64,000 nucleotides of DNA from Mesostigma viride (GCA_009746045.1 RPFO01000041.1:3459661-3523660), one strand, 5' to 3'. Counted from the first letter of the stretch, positions 21,298 to 33,227 are shown. The notes: generated by a model from the sequence alone, not told the origin. Numbers and translations are program-made.

Positions 21298-21963
21298 CTA
21301 TTTCCCTACTTGTTGAGCCTTGCTGAGCTTGTCCAAGAGGATCGCAGTTTGGAGAGCTGCCTTGACAGCCGGGGTGGCTGACAGTGCAGCCTCCTCCCCC
21401 AATGGCAGGAGGTGGCTGGCCACCTTCCACCCCCCCCTCCTTGCCCCTCCACCTGCAGCAAGGCTGCCACCACCCTCATTAGGTACTCCATGCCCACAAG
21501 CTCCCCGGCTGCATGCTGAGCCCAGCTCCTTGAGAAGGGTGTCCATGGCCAATGCAATGTTCATGACAACTTTCCTGTTCTCCATGTTCCGCCAATTTCC
21601 AGGCTTGACCGTCATGACCCACGACCGGATTCCCATCCCATTGTCGCTGGCGTCCTCCAACACGTACCCCGGCAGCACCCGCTCCGAAATCCGATATTTC
21701 ACGCTCTTGGCTCGGCTTGGCAGCGCCACCCCTTTCGAGGCCTTGAAGTGGCTCCCCGCCCCCTCCATCCCTCCCAGCGCTGCCTTCAAACCGGCTTGCA
21801 TGAATTTCTCGGCTGCGACCTCCCCCTCCTCGTCCTCCTCGTCGTCCTGATTTTCGGTTTCCGGAGGTGCCCCAACGAATGTCGCCAACCTCGCCCTCAT
21901 TTCCTTTCCGACAGCCCCCCCACCTGCCGAAACCTTGACCGCGCCTTTCGGCTGGGCCATTTT
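21298..21963 (-). pseudogene. YR1 gag-like ORF, C-terminal part
   Basis: ATG at 21960 opens 220 residues with an acidic Asp/Glu patch, a central region (VKYRISERVLPGYVLEDASD, then VMTVKPGNWRNMENR) and a Gly/Ala-rich tail. When LARD1 and one GCAGG copy are ignored, the upstream ORF piece at 33473-33228 runs in the same frame, with only a TGA and one codon between. It therefore looks like one ORF with a single stop. Its place upstream of RT in a YR element suggests Gag, but there is no zinc knuckle and I do not recognise the family. Confidence 0.45.
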
Positions 21964-21975
21964 TCATTGCGCAGG

Positions 21976-22707
21976 TGTAACAGTATTTTCTGACAGTGTG
22001 TATACTGTTACATCCAAGTGGACGCGAACTTGTAGTTCAGCGTTCAGTGAAGATGGCTGAGTCCTTTGTACGGCCAACGTGTTATGATTCCTGGCCTGAC
22101 TTGACTTTTTGGGACTTATTTGCGGAGTGCCCTTTTGATGGTCCTTTGTGTTGGGCCCTGGACGGTACGGGACAGTATACCTTGGAATCTATGTGTAATC
22201 TGACTGATGTCAGTTAGTATCTTTCGTAAGTTAGGGGTGTAAAGCATATAGAGAGAGAACCTTACCGGTTCGTCTGTGTTCTGATTTGCTGAGACCTGTA
22301 GGATTGCTTTGGACTCCTCTGTGTCGGCGGGGACATAAGCTTTGCCTGTTTGTCACCATAGCCATCAGGCGGATACCCCCAATTATGTGAAGTTATTTCT
22401 AATAACCAAACATGCTCACTTCAGGCCCTGTTATTGGACAGCCATATCCGATAGACAGGAAGTCTTGTGTCTGTATGAACAAGCAGAGAGACGCCCGACC
22501 AAAAGGGGACCACCGCTCTCTATCGCGTAAGTACCGTCTCGTAGGAGAGGCCTCTAGACGGGAAACGACCACCCTCTACGATTCCTGGAGAGTGCTAGGA
22601 ATCTCCCCTGTTTCTTGGGGTTTGATAAGTCCGTTCTGTCTTTAATGACAGGAGGTAAAAGATCTGTGCATTTAGTGGAGCAGAGACCACCATTTTATTC
22701 TGTTACA
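21976..22707 (+). repeat. LARD1 5' LTR
   Basis: 732 bp, TGTAACAG...CTGTTACA. Compared with the 3' copy I see only a few changes (a 4-nt and a 2-nt indel and scattered substitutions), so the insertion is fairly young. Confidence 0.85.
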
Positions 22708-22708
22708 T

Positions 22709-22720
22709 TGGTATCGGAGG
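22709..22720 (+). other. LARD1 primer-binding site
   Basis: TGGTATCGGAGG starts one base after the LTR. It closely resembles TGGTATCAGAGC, the site complementary to the initiator Met-tRNA 3' end used by many plant LTR retrotransposons. Confidence 0.7.
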
Positions 22721-25700
22721 TTTGACCTCTGAACAGACTTATCAAAGCATGGGACGAGTTTCCGTGTACTGACTCTTTCAGTATACATCAACCATTTCCA
22801 CCTACCAACGTTTTTTCTACCGAGGGAAGAACAAGAACGATAGCATTCGTCTTGGTTGAGACATTTAGAAGAAAGCTTTCTATCTAGCTCAGCGGCCAGT
22901 CACTTGGCGGTTTCACCAACCCTGCTGAACTGTATAGAGTGCATTCTTCACTGGGCAGCAAATTTCTGTTTGCAGTCTGTGTTGCGGAATAGGCTATGCG
23001 TCTGGCATGGGACGTTCTCACGAACAAGCCGAGCCAGACCACATTTTCCTGAGCCCAAGCTAACGCACCAGACCAGCCAACTCAAGTGATTCTGCTGCTG
23101 TCGCCTATTCGACACTGCGTCAATCTGCCCGACCCGCTGAAACGGCAACGAGCTCTACACAACAACAACAATCAGCCGACACAGTGTGGTGGTGGCAACG
23201 ACTTCTTCCAGTCGTGCCAATGCCTTCTTTTTCAACGACTACATCTGCCAGTTTTAGTGACAACATCTTAATGTTTCGTCAACAACCTTTCGCTCTAGCG
23301 CCGACGTTTTGCTGTAGCAGCGACATCTGGTTGTAGCGACAGCATCGTCTGCTGCAACGGCATCTGCTAGGCCAACATCTCGAAAAGCAGGTGGGCACCT
23401 GGTGATCTCTTTTAGTTGCAGAAGAGATGCCTACAGGGTATGAGACATTTATCTTACTGCTCACCACCATGATGCTATAATGGAGAAGACCCAGTCCTGT
23501 AAGCAGTTTGGAGGAAGGTCTTTTCCCTGTTCTCGTCATGGCTTGTAAAAAGGGTGACAGTCCTATGTCTCTCAAGGTGTGCTGTCATACTGCTGACACT
23601 TGACGGTGTTGTGCCTAACACCTGCGTGCGTAGTTAGGGAGAGCTGGCTTCTTCCCCCATAGGGTGGGAGGAGAACAACCTAGTTGTTCCCATCATTACA
23701 TTATTCCATGCCTGTGATGCTGTTTTAGCATTGCTGTGTGAGTCTGAGTTTACCTTTTAGCACTCACCATAGGCTTGTGTGGAGTATATGTTTTGATTGG
23801 TGCCTGTCACTGCCCTCAAGTAGTGTATCTGGTATCATCGTAGGGTCTGTTGTCACCCACCGTAAAAATTTTCTGGGAGGGTGTGGATCTGACCAGACAC
23901 CTCGTGCATGGTTCTGGCACGTACCAGCACACAGCCAGATAGTTAGTAATAGAAAGGCTATCCATTCCAGGTTGGTTTTGATAGTCAGTAGTTTATTTAG
24001 AATACAACCAGGACTTGGGTCAGCCAGCATTCAATGTTATTTCTTGGTGCAGGCTGAAACTTGTACCCCTGTCATGGGTAGTCACGGGCACTTGTATTAT
24101 CTATGGATGGTGTGCTCTATTGCATCTATGGCTTGGCTTGCCTCTGTATATGTGATAGAGTACTGCACTCTATAGATAGTATGACGTGCACCTCTTCAGT
24201 TGCATAGACATCTTGCAGCTGTAGGTAGTTACTGAGGTGCCTCTTTTGAGTGCAAGAGTGCATCCTTCTGCAGTGCCTCCTTGGGTGCATCCCTGCCATG
24301 TTCTCTGGTCTTGCACACATAGGTGCCTTGATTGCGTGAACTAGCTATTTTGTTCACTGCTGAGAACATTGTAATGGGCAGTGTCAAGTATTTCCTTTTC
24401 TTCTTTTTTTAGTAGAAAGGATGCTTGTTCACTGGGTCCCATAAGGAGTATGGTCATCAAGTTCGCTGCATAGGACGTACTTTACGTCTGCCCTTGATGA
24501 CTCAGGTTGGCAATAGTTAGTTAATTGCCATGCCCTTTAGCAATCAGCTATAGTCATAGTTTTACAGCTGGCTTGTCCTAGACACGTGGGCTGTGACGTG
24601 TTAACTCTTGTCACCCTGTGTCTTGGTTAAGACCTGCTGCTTATAAGGGAGCCACTAACACTCCCTGTCACCTGATTTAGGCCATACAGTATTATATAGC
24701 ATTATAGGCCACCTGTTGGGAGAAACAGTTTGTTTGTCTCCTGACCCTGCCAAGGTTGCCTGTACTGTTTAGTTCTAGTTTTAGGTCGCCTGTTGGGAGA
24801 CGCCAGCTTTGTTTGTCTCCTAACCCTGCCAAGGCCGCCTATATTCTGCAGTACTAGTTAGGGCTGCCTGTTGGGAGAAAATAGTTTGTTTCTCTCCTAA
24901 CCCTGCCAAGGCTGCCTGTAGATTCCAAGTGCCTAAATCTTACGTCAGTCACTCAGGTTTACATCTTTCTTGTGGCCATTGGGATGGTGTAGACGTTGTG
25001 CTTATCATGGAAGACGTCTATACAGTTGCCCCTGGTTGCCTTATTATGGAAAGATGTACAGTTGGTTGATAGATGCGTGACAGTTGTTTTTCAGTCATGA
25101 AAGCAGTCACTATAGCATCTGTCCCAGTGTTGGATATACCAGAATCCCCACGTGGTTTTGGTTGTTTGCAGTGGTATTTGAGCTTGCCCGAGGATATATG
25201 CTGTGCCAGTACGCCATGGCTGAGTTTTACTTATTTTGCTTTTTCCTCAGTGACCTGGACTTCAATCACTTGGGCTTTCTCTGCATGTAAGCCTTTCTTG
25301 TTAGCTCTCTGCTGACAACTGCTGAAGTTCTTATGGTCAGAAACAATGGGAGTCATACTTCTCATGTGATTCCCTGTTTTCAAGCTCTCTCTCTCCGCGT
25401 ACAGTCTGTGACTCCAGTGCACCAGGTATACAGACTGTGTGCATACCTATAGAGTACTCATCTTCTTCAGTTCTCACTGTTATGAGAGCTTTGATGAGTA
25501 TTCGCACGGCCTATGGAGTGGCCGAATGGTGTGCATCTTTTGGAGCAGTGGACATCATGAACAGAGTTGCTAGGGTGTGTCAAGGACGTTTTGTGGCTAT
25601 CATAACAGGGATGCAGACGAGCATTCATTAAGTGTGGAGTTTACCGGTGACTCTTGTTGCTCTAACTCCTCACTGCTTGTCAATTGCTTGCCTTTGTTAT

Positions 25701-25842
25701 TGATCCTTGCCACTGTCCTCTTGACCCCCTTCTGATCTTCCCTTGCTTGCTAAGCCTTGTCTTGGGAAGATCTCACCTCTCACCTCTGTTCATTTCTTTG
25801 TCTATCTTGCTGCCTCCCATTGTCCATGTTACCAAGAAAATT
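22721..25842 (+). other. LARD1 interior, left part: no genes seen
   Basis: Only short random frames. It holds a three-copy 77-bp tandem repeat (separate entry). A stretch near 23160-23380 is rich in CAACA/CGACA triplets and could be decayed gag, but no protein motif can be read. Confidence 0.5.
24706..24936 (+). repeat. Tandem repeat, 77-bp period, three copies
   Basis: Units begin at 24706, 24783 and 24860, an exact 77-nt spacing. Each contains CCTGTTGGGAGA, then GTTTGTTT, then TCTCCTAACCCTGCCAAGG. The TTGGGAGA and TCTCCTAA parts are complementary, so each unit could form a hairpin. Confidence 0.8.
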
Positions 25843-27981
25843 GGATTTCTCTGAAAATAGTTTATTAAACAGAATGCGGGAAAGAAAGGGCCGCCACAAC
25901 CTTGTGGCTGTACATGCAGAGAGGCTTGTTAGACGAATGGGGACGACTTGTTGTTTACCGGGGAATCCTATCGGCAACTAGCTTTGCCTTTTGTAAGTCA
26001 GGCGCCGTTTGTTTGAACGGCCGGCCATGTGTGGAATGCTGACGGAAGTTGCGTCAAAAAGCTGTAATAAAATCTGATGTAACCAGCACTCACCAATTGA
26101 TTGGTGTGCTGCTTGGTTGGGTAGTGTGTTCAGGGTTGCATTCGAAGAGTACACATGGCCTGACAGCTCAGACGTGTGACAGATGAGCTGGCTGGCTGAA
26201 TTATTAAATTGTCAGCGTTAGGATATTTCTGGTTTTGCCGTTTTCCATTTTGACGGTAGGCTTGATAAGCATGGTCGGCGGGTTGTGACTCGTAATTGTT
26301 TCTTTGAATGTGCTCACTGAAGCAGTATGAGCGGCCTCGCTGCTATGGCGGCGGGGCTAAAGAAAATTAGGCAAAGACCCCGTCCTTGCCTGCTGTGAAG
26401 TCGCGGGCTTTGCGACTTCACGGCAGGTAGGGGCGGTATGAACGGAACGGAACTTTCGCGTTACCAATGTGCCAAGTGGTTCTGGTTGGCACCTTGCTGG
26501 GCAGCGTCTCGGTGGTCATAGAAAGTGGGCTGGGCGCCCCGCCCCGGCTGCTGGTAATTCCAGCAGCGGAGCCAATCATGTCGACTAAGAAGTCCGCAGC
26601 TAATGCGGAAACTGTGCGAAGGTCAATAGATTAATTTGGATTCCATGAGACTGCGCTGGTAGTCAGTCAGCGGCCCACAGCCTAGGGCGCTGCATGGCGC
26701 TGCCTTCAGCTTGGTGCGCGGCCCTTTTTTGTTATGGGCCAGCGAGGGATATAAGGGTGACGCGCGGCCGGCTAATTTCTTGCGTTCCGGAAGAAAATAT
26801 ATTTGCAAAATTCCCACAAAAGGAACCGAGTATCGGAAAGGCGTCTCGGCTGGCAGTGGCAGTGCCTGGCCTTGTCGTCTCTCCCTGCTCAGCACCCGGC
26901 AGGTAGCGGTTCAAACCCTGGTGGCGTCGGAATGCGAATTTTCTGGGTTTTTATCTGGAATAATATTTTGCTGAGGCGGCTCCGCGGATTCGCTAACCTT
27001 TTATCGTCGGGCCCCTTAGGGGGTTATTATAGCCTTGTGCGGGCTGAGTCGCCATGAAGGAGATGTTGCGACACGCCCCACTTTGTGGTCTTTTTATGGA
27101 AGCGGCTACCCTCGAGGCTGCCTGGAAGAGGGGGGGGGATTCTTCTTCTTTTCTTTGTTCACTGTTATTGGGGCAACAGTGATCCTATCAAGTTTTGTTT
27201 CCTGAACGGCGACAGTGCGGGGGAGGAGGGCAATGGCGCCAGGGACTGGGGTGGATCGGGGGGCTCTTGCTCCTGCATGCGAGGGAGACGAGATGACTAC
27301 TTAAACCTGCCTTTGGCAGGGGCTCTACTCATTGTTTTCAATCAAATGCTGGTTTTCTTGGGAGCTCAAGTGTCATAATCGGATTTCTCTGAAAATAGTT
27401 TATTAAACAGAATGCGGGAAAGAAAGGGCCGCCACAACCTTGTGGCTGTACATGCAGAGAGGCTTGTTAGACGAATGGGGACGACTTGTTGTTTACCGGG
27501 GAATCCTACTGGCAACTAGCTTTGCCTTTTGTAAGTCAGGCGCCGTTTGTTTGAACGGCCGGTCATGTGTGGAATGCTGACGGAAGTTGCGTCAAAAAGC
27601 TGTAATAAAATCTGATGTAACCAGCACTCACCAATTGATTGGTGTGCTGCTTGGTTGGGTAGTGTGTTCAGGGTTGCATTCGAAGAGTACACATGGCCTG
27701 ACAGCTCAGACGTGTGACAGATGAGCTGGCTGGCTGAATTATTAAATTGTCAGCGTTAGGATATTTCTGGTTTTGCCGTTTTCCATTTTGACGGTAGGCT
27801 TGATAAGCATGGTCGGCGGGTTGTGACCCGTAATTGTTTCTTCCCACCCATCCCACCCTTGGGGGGCTCTTGCTCCTGCATGCGAGGGAGACGAGATGAC
27901 TACTTAAACCTGCCTTTGGCAGGGGCTCTACTCATTGTTTTCAATCAAATGCTGGTTTTCTTGGGAGCTCAAGTGTCATAA
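25843..27981 (+). mobile_element. SDR-1: non-autonomous split-direct-repeat element (A1-internal-B1A2-B2)
   Basis: A1 25843-26304 and A2 27381-27842 are both 462 bp with about three substitutions. B1 27258-27378 and B2 27861-27981 are both 121 bp. The order A1, 953-bp interior, B1, A2, B2 is the split direct repeat layout known from PAT, Ngaro and TOC-type YR retroelements. No coding sequence is recognised. No target duplication is evident, as expected for YR-mediated integration. It lies in LARD1. SDR-2 is a diverged family member with the same plan. Confidence 0.8.
27843..27860 (-). other. G-quadruplex motif at SDR-1 A2/B2 junction
   Basis: The minus strand reads GGGTGGGATGGGTGGG: four G3 tracts with loops of 1, 2 and 1 nt, exactly between A2 and B2. 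SDR-2 has an equivalent motif at the same place. Confidence 0.75.
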
Positions 27982-29717
27982 GTCCTTATTTTAGGACCAG
28001 TTTGAATTAAAAAATATATGTGCAAACATCAAATTTTGACCCTGGCATTTTTACCACTGACAGATAACACACTTTTTGAATTTTGGACAAAAACCTGGGT
28101 TCAAATAATTACTACATTTAGTGCCTGAATGGACCCTGGCCCATGGCAGGCCTCAAACCGCGAATTTGGTCAAAATGAGAATTTAGGACCAATAGGACCA
28201 ATTAGTATCAACGCATGACCATGCTATCCACACGGTCCCTTGAGCATCTTACAAGCGCTAGGGGACCCTAGGCCTTGGGATGGCGGGGCAGCGTATAACA
28301 AGGCCATACCCTGCTGTGGCTGCCTCTATATATACGCGTGCTTAACGGTGTCACAGATGGTGCAGGTAATGCAATATACGGTTGCATGGTTGCTGAGGTT
28401 GCCCGGCTTGAACATGGCCCACCCCTTGCGGTAAACTTTCTCTAAGCATATGCCAAACCTTCTTTGACATCACGGACATGCTGGCCACCACCCAGCGATG
28501 AAAAAACATTGCATTTGCATTGCAACTAACACATGAATGCAGCCAAATCAAGTTACAGAACAACGTTGTGCTAACATGCAACGCTTTGTGAGCAAATTCA
28601 GGGTGCATGTAACACGTAAACCATACTGTATATGCTGTCTGAGAACACCCTGAACGACTGCAGGCCATAGGACCATGGTTTATAACTAACACATGAGTAA
28701 AACTGCTCTTACGCATGTGTGTTTCAGCTGCAGCGGACGACGAAGATAGAGACGTAAAAAATTGTATGACGTAAACCAACTATGCGTGACAGTTATGTGC
28801 ACAGAGAGCGTCCCCTCTTTTTAGGCATAGCTTGCTGACTCAAAACATCACGACAGCGTTGCCAGTTACACTCATGATCTAGGACACCCCGGCACGTACC
28901 TGCTACTTACGTCGCCTCATTCCAGATGGTTGCAAGAAAGTCGCTGAAATCCGCAGCGAGGTCAGCTTTCCGAGAGCTGAGCGCACCAAAGCTGGCCAAC
29001 CGGTTCGAAAATGATATAAACCACGCTTGTGCTGCGTTCTAGGTCCAAGAAATACCGAAAGTGAAGACCTATAAGGTGCGCTCGCTGCCCAGCCTGAACG
29101 TCCCTAAAACATGGTCGACAATGGAAATCGGGCAAGAATATCACGGCTCAGGCGCTCCCATGTCAAATACTCCGTTTATAAACTCCAGACTATAATAAAA
29201 ATCGTCCACAAAAATTTCCTGGCTTGATTCGCACCACCATTGCTAATACACTAACATGTTTGTGCCAAAATCGACCCTCCGCGAGCAGGCGATCTGGGAC
29301 CCATTTGTGTTGTGCCGCTGTGCTACAGCGCTACACATAAAAACTTGCGCAGAAAATTTCACAGCCTTTAAGCATAACTAACAACCTTTCGTTTTTGCTA
29401 CTGGGCGCCCGAAATGATAAACGCACGTGAAAACGCCGGCCACGATTGTCAGGTCGCCATATCCACCTCAGATCATTCCCGCACCCACTTTTTCGCTCCA
29501 AAATCGGTTATATTTTTGGTCGAGGTACCTACTTTCCCGCCATTATACCCGGTACCCGGGTACGGAATCCGGGTACCATGTGCCGGTACCACGGGTCGGG
29601 TACATCATGCCGGGTACGGTCCACATGGGGTACGGTCCATATAGTGACCCCCCCCCCCCGGTACCTAGGTTATAGTAAATTGGTCGTTAATTTAGGACAA
29701 AGTCCTAAATTAAGGAC
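27982..29717. mobile_element. Non-coding element with GTCCTTAWTTTAGGAC inverted ends
   Basis: The left end is GTCCTTATTTTAGGAC and the right end is GTCCTAAATTAAGGAC, a 16-bp inverted repeat with one mismatch that is itself nearly palindromic. The interior has no ORF of interest, and a dense cluster of GGTACC/GGGTAC words lies at about 29525-29665. It abuts SDR-1 directly on the left and no target duplication was found, so the boundaries are provisional. Confidence 0.5.
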
Positions 29718-32489
29718 CGTGGTAGCGCTAACACCATGAGTGGACTTTGTGGTATCCTCTCATGTCTGTCTGAGAGCCTCTCTCTGATAGAGTTTTAATT
29801 CAGTGGGTACAACAGTATGCTGGCATCTGTACCCTGAGTGCCTACTCACTCACCTTCAGTTGTACATGATGCAAGGGGTCTTGCTACAGCTCTTGAGTAT
29901 TTCTCTATGCTGACGGACCCTTCCGCCCTTGAGCTGCCCACAGTACAACAGCGTTCTGGATCAATGGACAATTTTTGTACCTAGGATGGGTTTTGATACT
30001 GTTGCTGCGAGTCTTAACCTAGGAGCTGTGAGCTCTCTTTGTGTTGACCTCGTCAGCCTTACCGCTGCTTGACATCAATCTGCACCCTTATGGCTGTCAA
30101 GGATTAATCCATGTTGTGTGGTCTCACAGGAACATCTTATGGATGGAGTCTATCTGACCTTGTTGTCTTGTGGGTTTGAGATGCCCTCACCCCTACACCT
30201 TGACAGGGTTGGCTGGCCCCATCCCCCTTCCTGTGACTAACCCATGACTGTCCTGTGACCACGCCGTTGGCAGATTGTTGGCAGTAGGCCTGCTAGTTAT
30301 GGGAAACACAGAGCTGGAAATGCTCAGGCAGTGCCAAATGGCGTGTGTGTGAACGACGAGACACCTTGGCATTAGGATAGAATGGCACATATACCGCTGG
30401 TCAGCCGTCACTTGCGGCTGACCAGACTTTGCGTAAGTTAAGCCTAACTTACTGATCCTGGACTGACTAGCCTATCAGTTACAACCTGATCTAGTCAGTC
30501 CTAACATGACAACTACAGTCCCGGTACTGTGGTACCGGCTCAACACATACTGAGTATAGCCACGTGTCCATGCCACGACTGCTCTAGTCCAGCACCGTCC
30601 CAGTACCCAATTGGGCGCCGGCGGTGCTGGCACGTGTCCACTTAGGCTACAGGCGGGAGACTTAGACTAACTCTGCTGATTGCATCCAGTTAATCAGTGG
30701 CAGATTTGGGAACAAGTTTGTCTGCTGGTGGTATCCAGTTCACCATGCAGAGACAGTACCTCTGTTTGGCCAGTGCCTTCTGGTTGTTTCCAGTTTACCC
30801 GAGGCGGCCAGATGAATGAATACGCTTACGTGCTGGTTGTCTCCAGTTTACCAGCTGTTGAGTAATTGGACCATGGCTCTGCATGATCAATCATGTGCTG
30901 AATTGCCTTGGTCTAAGGTGTCACTCACTCTTGGCACTGAGTGATGCATTGAGCCTTGACGATGGTCGCGGTCTTGGGTGACCTGAGTCGTTCCAAGATC
31001 GTTGGTTGCTTTCACCATTCCAGTTGCCAGAGACTGATGAGTGTGCCTTGTTCATTTAGGGCCACTTGTTTGTGGGTTGAGATGTGGCTGCAGGCTTTCC
31101 CTCACCCTCGCCCCCTGAGTCTTGTCTTAGAGGGTAGGAGATCTATGAGGTCTATGGCAGATGGACATCACTAATTGCCTGTGAAACTGATCGGGATTTC
31201 AGTTTCTTCTTTTGTTACCTCATAGATCCCATTCTGTCCTGGTGACATGTGCCTTCTTGGCGGATTTGCTGTGGTCACCTGAATGAGGGCCTTAGGACAT
31301 TTTCTGTCTTCCAGTTCTGGGCCTATGGTCTACATGACAATGGTGGTCAGAATGCTTTGGTCAACAAGTTATGCTTCCAGTGGTTGACATCCGGAGTCTT
31401 CCTGCTGCAGTTTTCCTTCTTGGAGCCGATCCAGTGTTTGACATGCAACCCAGTATGTGGACCTTGGATGGAGAATCTGAAGTGGCCAGATTTGCATGGG
31501 ATGGAAAATCTGGAGTGGCCAGATTTGGATGGGTTGGAGAATCTGGGGTGGCCAGATTTTGGAGATCAGTTTTTACTACGTGCTTGCACTGATCCAGTTT
31601 AGGGAGACCTTGTCTTGCACGCGTGGACTTGGTGCAGTCTACCTGCTTTCTATGGATCCAGTTTGGGATGCGCAGATATGGCGCAATCTTTGCTGCTAGT
31701 GGGATAGGCAGAGAGAATCTGTTATGATGCTTACTGTGATGGGCATGGCGGATTCCATGAGTGAGCCCTCTCAACACTGCGGTTCCTTATTCTCTGCTTA
31801 TGTGTCTTTTGAGGCCATGCTTGCCTTTCTTTAGAAGACACTTCCTGTACCCGCAGATCCAGTTCCAGTTCTTTTTCCAATTCCAGATCTGCTTCCAGTT
31901 GCTATTTCCAGTTCCAATTCCAGTTCCATTTCCAGTCCTGTTTTCAGACTTTTTGAGTCTTCAGCTTTAAGGCGGTTGTTCCTTTCACCTGCCTTGGTTG
32001 ATACCAGTTGTGATGACAATAATGAACCTGCAGAGTACTAGGGTCTTTTCTTTGGTAGGAGTTCAAGATGAGACCAGCACCATTTAGTCTTTTTTCTGGC
32101 TGGAGTCCCAGGAGGAGACAGTAGTTGATTTAGAGTTTTGGGTTTTATTTTGTGTGATTTCTGTGTTTTTGAGTTTTGTGGTAGTGTGACGATTTCCTCC
32201 CCATATAGGTTGTGTGTTATGTGTTCAGGCTGTGCGTCTTGCCCATGAACTAAGTTCCCAAGAGGGTTGATGATGCCTTTGTGGTCGAGACTTAAGGCCT
32301 GGCAGGATAACTGGGTCATGCGGCCAGCCTGTGATTAATTGCAGACCATTTCCTTTGTCCATAGACTCAGATCCTTGCAGGGTCCATGATGCCATGTTGG
32401 CGGAGACTTAAGGCCTGTGGGGATGGTGGCAGTCATGCGACTGGTCTGTTTGGCAGAGCTGGTAGCTCTGTTCTTGCATGGGGGAGGAA
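29718..32489 (+). other. LARD1 interior, right part, ending in the polypurine tract
   Basis: No gene recognised. TCCAGTT words recur from about 30680 to 31950, most densely at 31855-31945. A 33-bp tandem repeat lies at 31468-31566. The tract GGGGGAGGAA at 32480-32489 precedes the 3' LTR. Confidence 0.55.
31468..31566 (+). repeat. 33-bp tandem repeat, three copies, open frame
   Basis: Units start at 31468, 31501 and 31534. In one frame they encode an 11-residue repeat of the form MENLxWPDLxG, inside a 117-codon open frame (31249-31602). The period is a multiple of three and the frame stays open, which may hint at former coding, but nothing else supports a gene. Confidence 0.5.
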
Positions 32490-33222
32490 TGTAACAGTAT
32501 TTTCTGACAGTGTGTATACTGTTACATCCAATTAGTGGACGCGAACTTGTAGTTCAGCGTTCAGTGTAGATGGCTGAGTCCTTTGTACGGCCAACGTGTT
32601 ATGATTCCTGGCCTGACTTGACTTTTTGGGACTTATTTGCGGAGTGCCCTTTTGATGGTCCTTTGTGTTGGGCCCTGGACGGTACGGGACAGTACCTTGG
32701 AATCTATGTGTAATCTGACTGATGTCAGTTAGTATCTTTCGTAAGTTAGGGGTGTAAAGCATATAGAGAGAGAACCTTACCGGTTCGTCTGTGTTCTGAT
32801 TTGCTGAGACCTGTAGGATTGCGTTGGACTCCTCTGTGTCGGCGGGGACATAAGCTTTGCCTGTTTGTCACCATAGCCATCAGGCGGATACCCCCAATTA
32901 TGTGAAGTTATTTCTAATAACCAAACATGCTCACTTCAGGCCCTGTTATTGGACAGCCATATCCGATAGACAGGAAGTCTTGTGTCTGTATGAACAAGCA
33001 GAGAGACGCCCGACCAAAAGGGGACCACCGCTCTCTATCGCGTAAGTACCGTCTCGTAGGAGAGGCCTCTAGACGGGAAACGACCACCCTCTACGATTCC
33101 TGGAGAGTGCTAGGAATCTCCCCTGTTTCTTGGGGTTTGATAAGTCCGTTCTGTCTTTAATGACAGGAGGTAAAAGATCTGTGCATTTAGTGGAGCAGAG
33201 ACCACCATTTTATTCTGTTACA
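32490..33222 (+). repeat. LARD1 3' LTR
   Basis: 733 bp, collinear with the 5' LTR over its whole length and followed by the GCAGG target duplication copy. Confidence 0.85.
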
Positions 33223-33227
33223 GCAGG

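Larger units (their letters stand above)
21976..33222 (+). mobile_element. LARD1: 11.2-kb LTR retrotransposon without coding capacity, TSD GCAGG
   Basis: Two LTRs (21976-22707 and 32490-33222) start TGTAACAG and end CTGTTACA. GCAGG flanks both sides (21971-21975, 33223-33227). A primer-binding site TGGTATCGGAGG follows the 5' LTR and a polypurine tract GGGGGAGGAA precedes the 3' LTR. The 9.8-kb interior shows no gag, protease, RT or integrase motif in any frame, so it fits the large-retrotransposon-derivative type that depends on another element. It is nested in the YR1 gag and contains SDR-1 and a TIR element. Confidence 0.85.

Noticed and set aside
25843-27981. SDR elements as Helitrons or as simple tandem duplications
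   Set aside because: There is no CTRR end with preceding hairpin, and the second copy lacks exactly the interior in two diverged loci, which fits split direct repeats.
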